From Leptospira interrogans (GTDB lineage Bacteria > Spirochaetota > Leptospiria > Leptospirales > Leptospiraceae): 30,011 bases of DNA. The notes beneath the pieces were generated by a model. The model made no database searches and was not told the origin of the DNA. It saw only the letters and a program-made list of their open reading frames with translations. The stretch is from positions 1 to 30,011 of the forward strand of contig NZ_FTNA01000042.1 in assembly GCF_900156205.1 (NCBI RefSeq), written 5' to 3'. The position numbers and the translations under genes are program-made. Below are positions 28,312 through 30,011 of the stretch, piece after piece (position 1 is the first letter of the stretch; each line of letters opens with the position of its first letter).

Positions 28312-28398
28312 ATGAACAATCCTGAAGAATCTCAAAAAGTAATTGAAACATTTATGCAAATGACTAAATTTGACATTCAAAAATTGATTAACGCTTAA
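28312..28398 (+). pseudogene. C-terminal remnant of a VOC (PhnB-like) gene
   Basis: 28 codons reading MNNPEESQKVIETF then MQMTKFDIQKLINA and a stop. It matches the usual C-terminus of PhnB-like / 3-demethylubiquinone-methyltransferase-like VOC proteins (a DPDP-K--RVM-AMLQM-KIDIA-L-A pattern). The rest of the gene is missing, replaced by the IS3 end immediately upstream. An intact VOC gene of the same broad family follows 11 nt later, so two such genes once stood in tandem. Confidence 0.65.
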
Positions 28399-28409
28399 AA
28401 ATAAAAATT

Positions 28410-28850
28410 ATGGCACTTATTAATCCTCATATTAACTTCAACGGAAATGCCGAAGAAGCATTTACATTTTATAAATCAGTATTTGGCGGAGAGTTTGCAA
28501 AAATTATACGTTTCAAAGATCTTGCAAGTCCTGAATTTCCAGTAGCAAAAAAAGAAGAAAATAAAATTATGCACATTGCTTTGCCTATTGGTAAATATAA
28601 TATGTTGATGGCAAATGATGTCCCGGAAGCTATGGGGCGAACAAATGAAAATGAGAACAGAAGTAAAATTGTAATCAGTGCAGAAAGTAAAGAAGAAGCA
28701 GACAAGTTATTTAATGGGCTATCAGCAGGTGGACAAATTGAAATGTCTATTGCCGACAGTCCTTGGGGTTCTTACTTTGGAATGTTTAGAGACAAATATG
28801 GGATTGAATGGATGGTTGATTTTGACCCAAAATATAAAGGACAAATATAA
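28410..28850 (+). CDS. VOC family protein, PhnB/glyoxalase-like
   Basis: A protein of 146 residues, complete. It begins MALINPHINFNGNAEEAFTF with the characteristic FYKSVFGGEF, then RFKDLA, a second half with KIMHIALPIG, and ends WGSYFGMFRDKYGIEWMVDF, the two beta-alpha-beta-beta-beta modules of the VOC fold. Length fits PhnB-like proteins. Family members act on small molecules (glyoxalase, fosfomycin or bleomycin resistance, or unknown), and substrate cannot be predicted. There is no Shine-Dalgarno; the leader is AAAAATAAAAATT, reminiscent of Bacteroidota genes, so lateral transfer is plausible. A short attC-like sequence follows 18 nt after the stop. VOC genes are frequent integron cassette passengers. 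Confidence 0.85.
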   Translation: MALINPHINFNGNAEEAFTFYKSVFGGEFAKIIRFKDLASPEFPVAKKEENKIMHIALPIGKYNMLMANDVPEAMGRTNENENRSKIVISAESKEEADKLFNGLSAGGQIEMSIADSPWGSYFGMFRDKYGIEWMVDFDPKYKGQI

Positions 28851-28868
28851 GCGGACAAAACAACGAAC

Positions 28869-28898
28869 GCCCAACGTCGCAGATCGCAACCGTTAAGC
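28869..28898 (+). other. Truncated attC-like sequence after the VOC gene
   Basis: GCCCAAC (28869-28875) and GTTAAGC (28892-28898) meet the R'' and R' consensus, but they enclose only 16 nt, too short for a functional attC. It may be a deleted site or a chance match. The R' box abuts the IS481-type end at 28899. Confidence 0.35.
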
Positions 28899-29077
28899 TG
28901 TAATAGCCAAAATAAGATCTTACACTCTTTTAAAGTTCATTACGAAAACTGTAAGTTATCGAGATATTTTTTCTTCTCAAGCTCCTTCGTGCCGAGGAAA
29001 TTCTGGAATGGAGTTTTACCAAAACAATGCTTGCCTTGATGTGTCCTGTTCGTAGTTATACCGTAAGATTTGGTGAG
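28899..29077 (-). mobile_element. IS481-family remnant: terminal sequence plus transposase C-terminus
   Basis: The end is 28899-28925, starting TGTAATAGCC and ending GATCTTACAC. Inside it, minus-strand codons 29077-28940 read SYGITTNRTHQGKHCFGKTP then FQNFLGTKELEKKKYLDN and stop. The NRTHQGK--FGKTP--FL pattern is the C-terminal signature of IS481-type DDE transposases. The rest of the transposase is missing or unrecognisable. It is this remnant that identifies the 27-nt repeat as an insertion-sequence terminus. Confidence 0.65.
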
Positions 29078-29671
<594 letters not shown>

Positions 29672-30011
29672 TGAAGTAGTCACATAAAAGTGGACAGCCA
29701 TTTAAGCAATATTTGTCTCAAATTCTTCAGGGCTGATATAACCTAATGTAGAATGAAACCTGAATCTATTGTAATACACTTCGATAAAATCGAATAGAAG
29801 ATGTTCCGCTTCTTCAATGTTATAGAATGTATTGTATTCGATTTCTCTTTTTAGATAACTAAAGAAAGACTCTGCCACCGCATTGTCCCAACAATTTCCT
29901 TTTCTGCTGTTGCTTCGTCTGATACCGTTGGCAATTAGTAGTCTGCGTGTTTCTTTAGAACAGAAATTAGAACCCCGATCCGAATGAAAGATCAATCCTT
30001 TCCGAGGGTTT
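29672..30011 (-). mobile_element. IS3-family element, 3' end (continues past the window)
   Basis: The terminus at 29672-29700 (TGAAGTAGTCACATAAAAG, TGGACAG) is followed directly by the end of a transposase gene on the minus strand. The opposite end lies outside the window. Confidence 0.75.
29702..30011 (-). CDS. IS3-family transposase OrfB, C-terminal part
   Basis: Partial at its 5' end; about 103 codons are present, continuing in frame to the window edge. It reads GLIFHSDRGSNF (second catalytic Asp of DDE), then RKGNCWDNAVAESFFSYLKR (catalytic Glu, with Lys 7 residues on), then YYNRFRFHSTLGYISPEEFE, the classical rve-domain tail of IS3-type OrfB. It cuts the target and joins IS ends, normally as an OrfAB fusion. 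No lesion is visible in the part present. Confidence 0.9.
   Translation of the reverse strand, partial: NPRKGLIFHSDRGSNFCSKETRRLLIANGIRRSNSRKGNCWDNAVAESFFSYLKREIEYNTFYNIEEAEHLLFDFIEVYYNRFRFHSTLGYISPEEFETNIA

Overview
The window looks like accessory DNA from a pathogenic-clade Leptospira. It is AT-rich, uses TTG and GTG starts, encodes several large lipoproteins with loose spirochaetal lipoboxes, carries dispersed GTAGGAACTAC-type repeats, and is littered with decayed insertion sequences (IS4, IS481 and IS3 types). The genus call rests on overall character and remembered gene families, not on a search. No tRNA, rRNA, CRISPR array or integrase gene was seen.

Layout. (1) 1-1883, minus strand: a secreted protein with a predicted NADase-type glycan-binding domain, and an overlapping pair (PD-(D/E)XK-like protein plus two-TM protein). 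A 57-nt structure resembling an integron attC site lies between them. (2) 1884-3731: repeats, a hairpin and a small lipoprotein gene. (3) 3732-7460: a 1242-residue protein with an N-terminal nuclease-like domain and a STAND-type P-loop NTPase, a candidate anti-phage sensor, followed by a terminator. (4) 7766-9885, minus strand: a lipoprotein with choice-of-anchor-D and Kelch-type repeats, split by a one-base frameshift, with a 29-nt palindrome just upstream of its start. (5) 10603-23694: a 1502-residue lipoprotein, then a 2554-residue SpvB/FG-GAP/TcB-mid/RHS polymorphic toxin with an AT-rich C-terminal tip, then an overlapping gene that is probably its immunity protein.

(6) 23695-26020: an orphan 197-nt rhs fragment, an IS481-type end, and a dead IS4-family element with 16-bp inverted repeats and imperfect flanking direct repeats. 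(7) 26021-28898, plus strand: a cassette-like run of genes. It holds a frameshifted two-TM protein ending in a 180-nt attC-like structure, a SIR2-domain gene whose stop codon lies in an IS3 end, a fragment of one VOC gene, and an intact PhnB-like VOC gene. (8) 28899-30011: an IS481 remnant, GC-rich structured repeats and the 3' part of an IS3-family transposase.

The most interesting possibility is that both edges of the window are remnants of integron-like cassette arrays carrying defence-type genes (SIR2 and a nuclease-like/TM pair). Their attC-like sites share 27 of 29 bases in the right half. A stand-alone STAND nuclease and an RHS toxin/immunity locus lie between them. Inter-bacterial and anti-phage conflict genes therefore appear to be concentrated here, in a region heavily reworked by insertion sequences.
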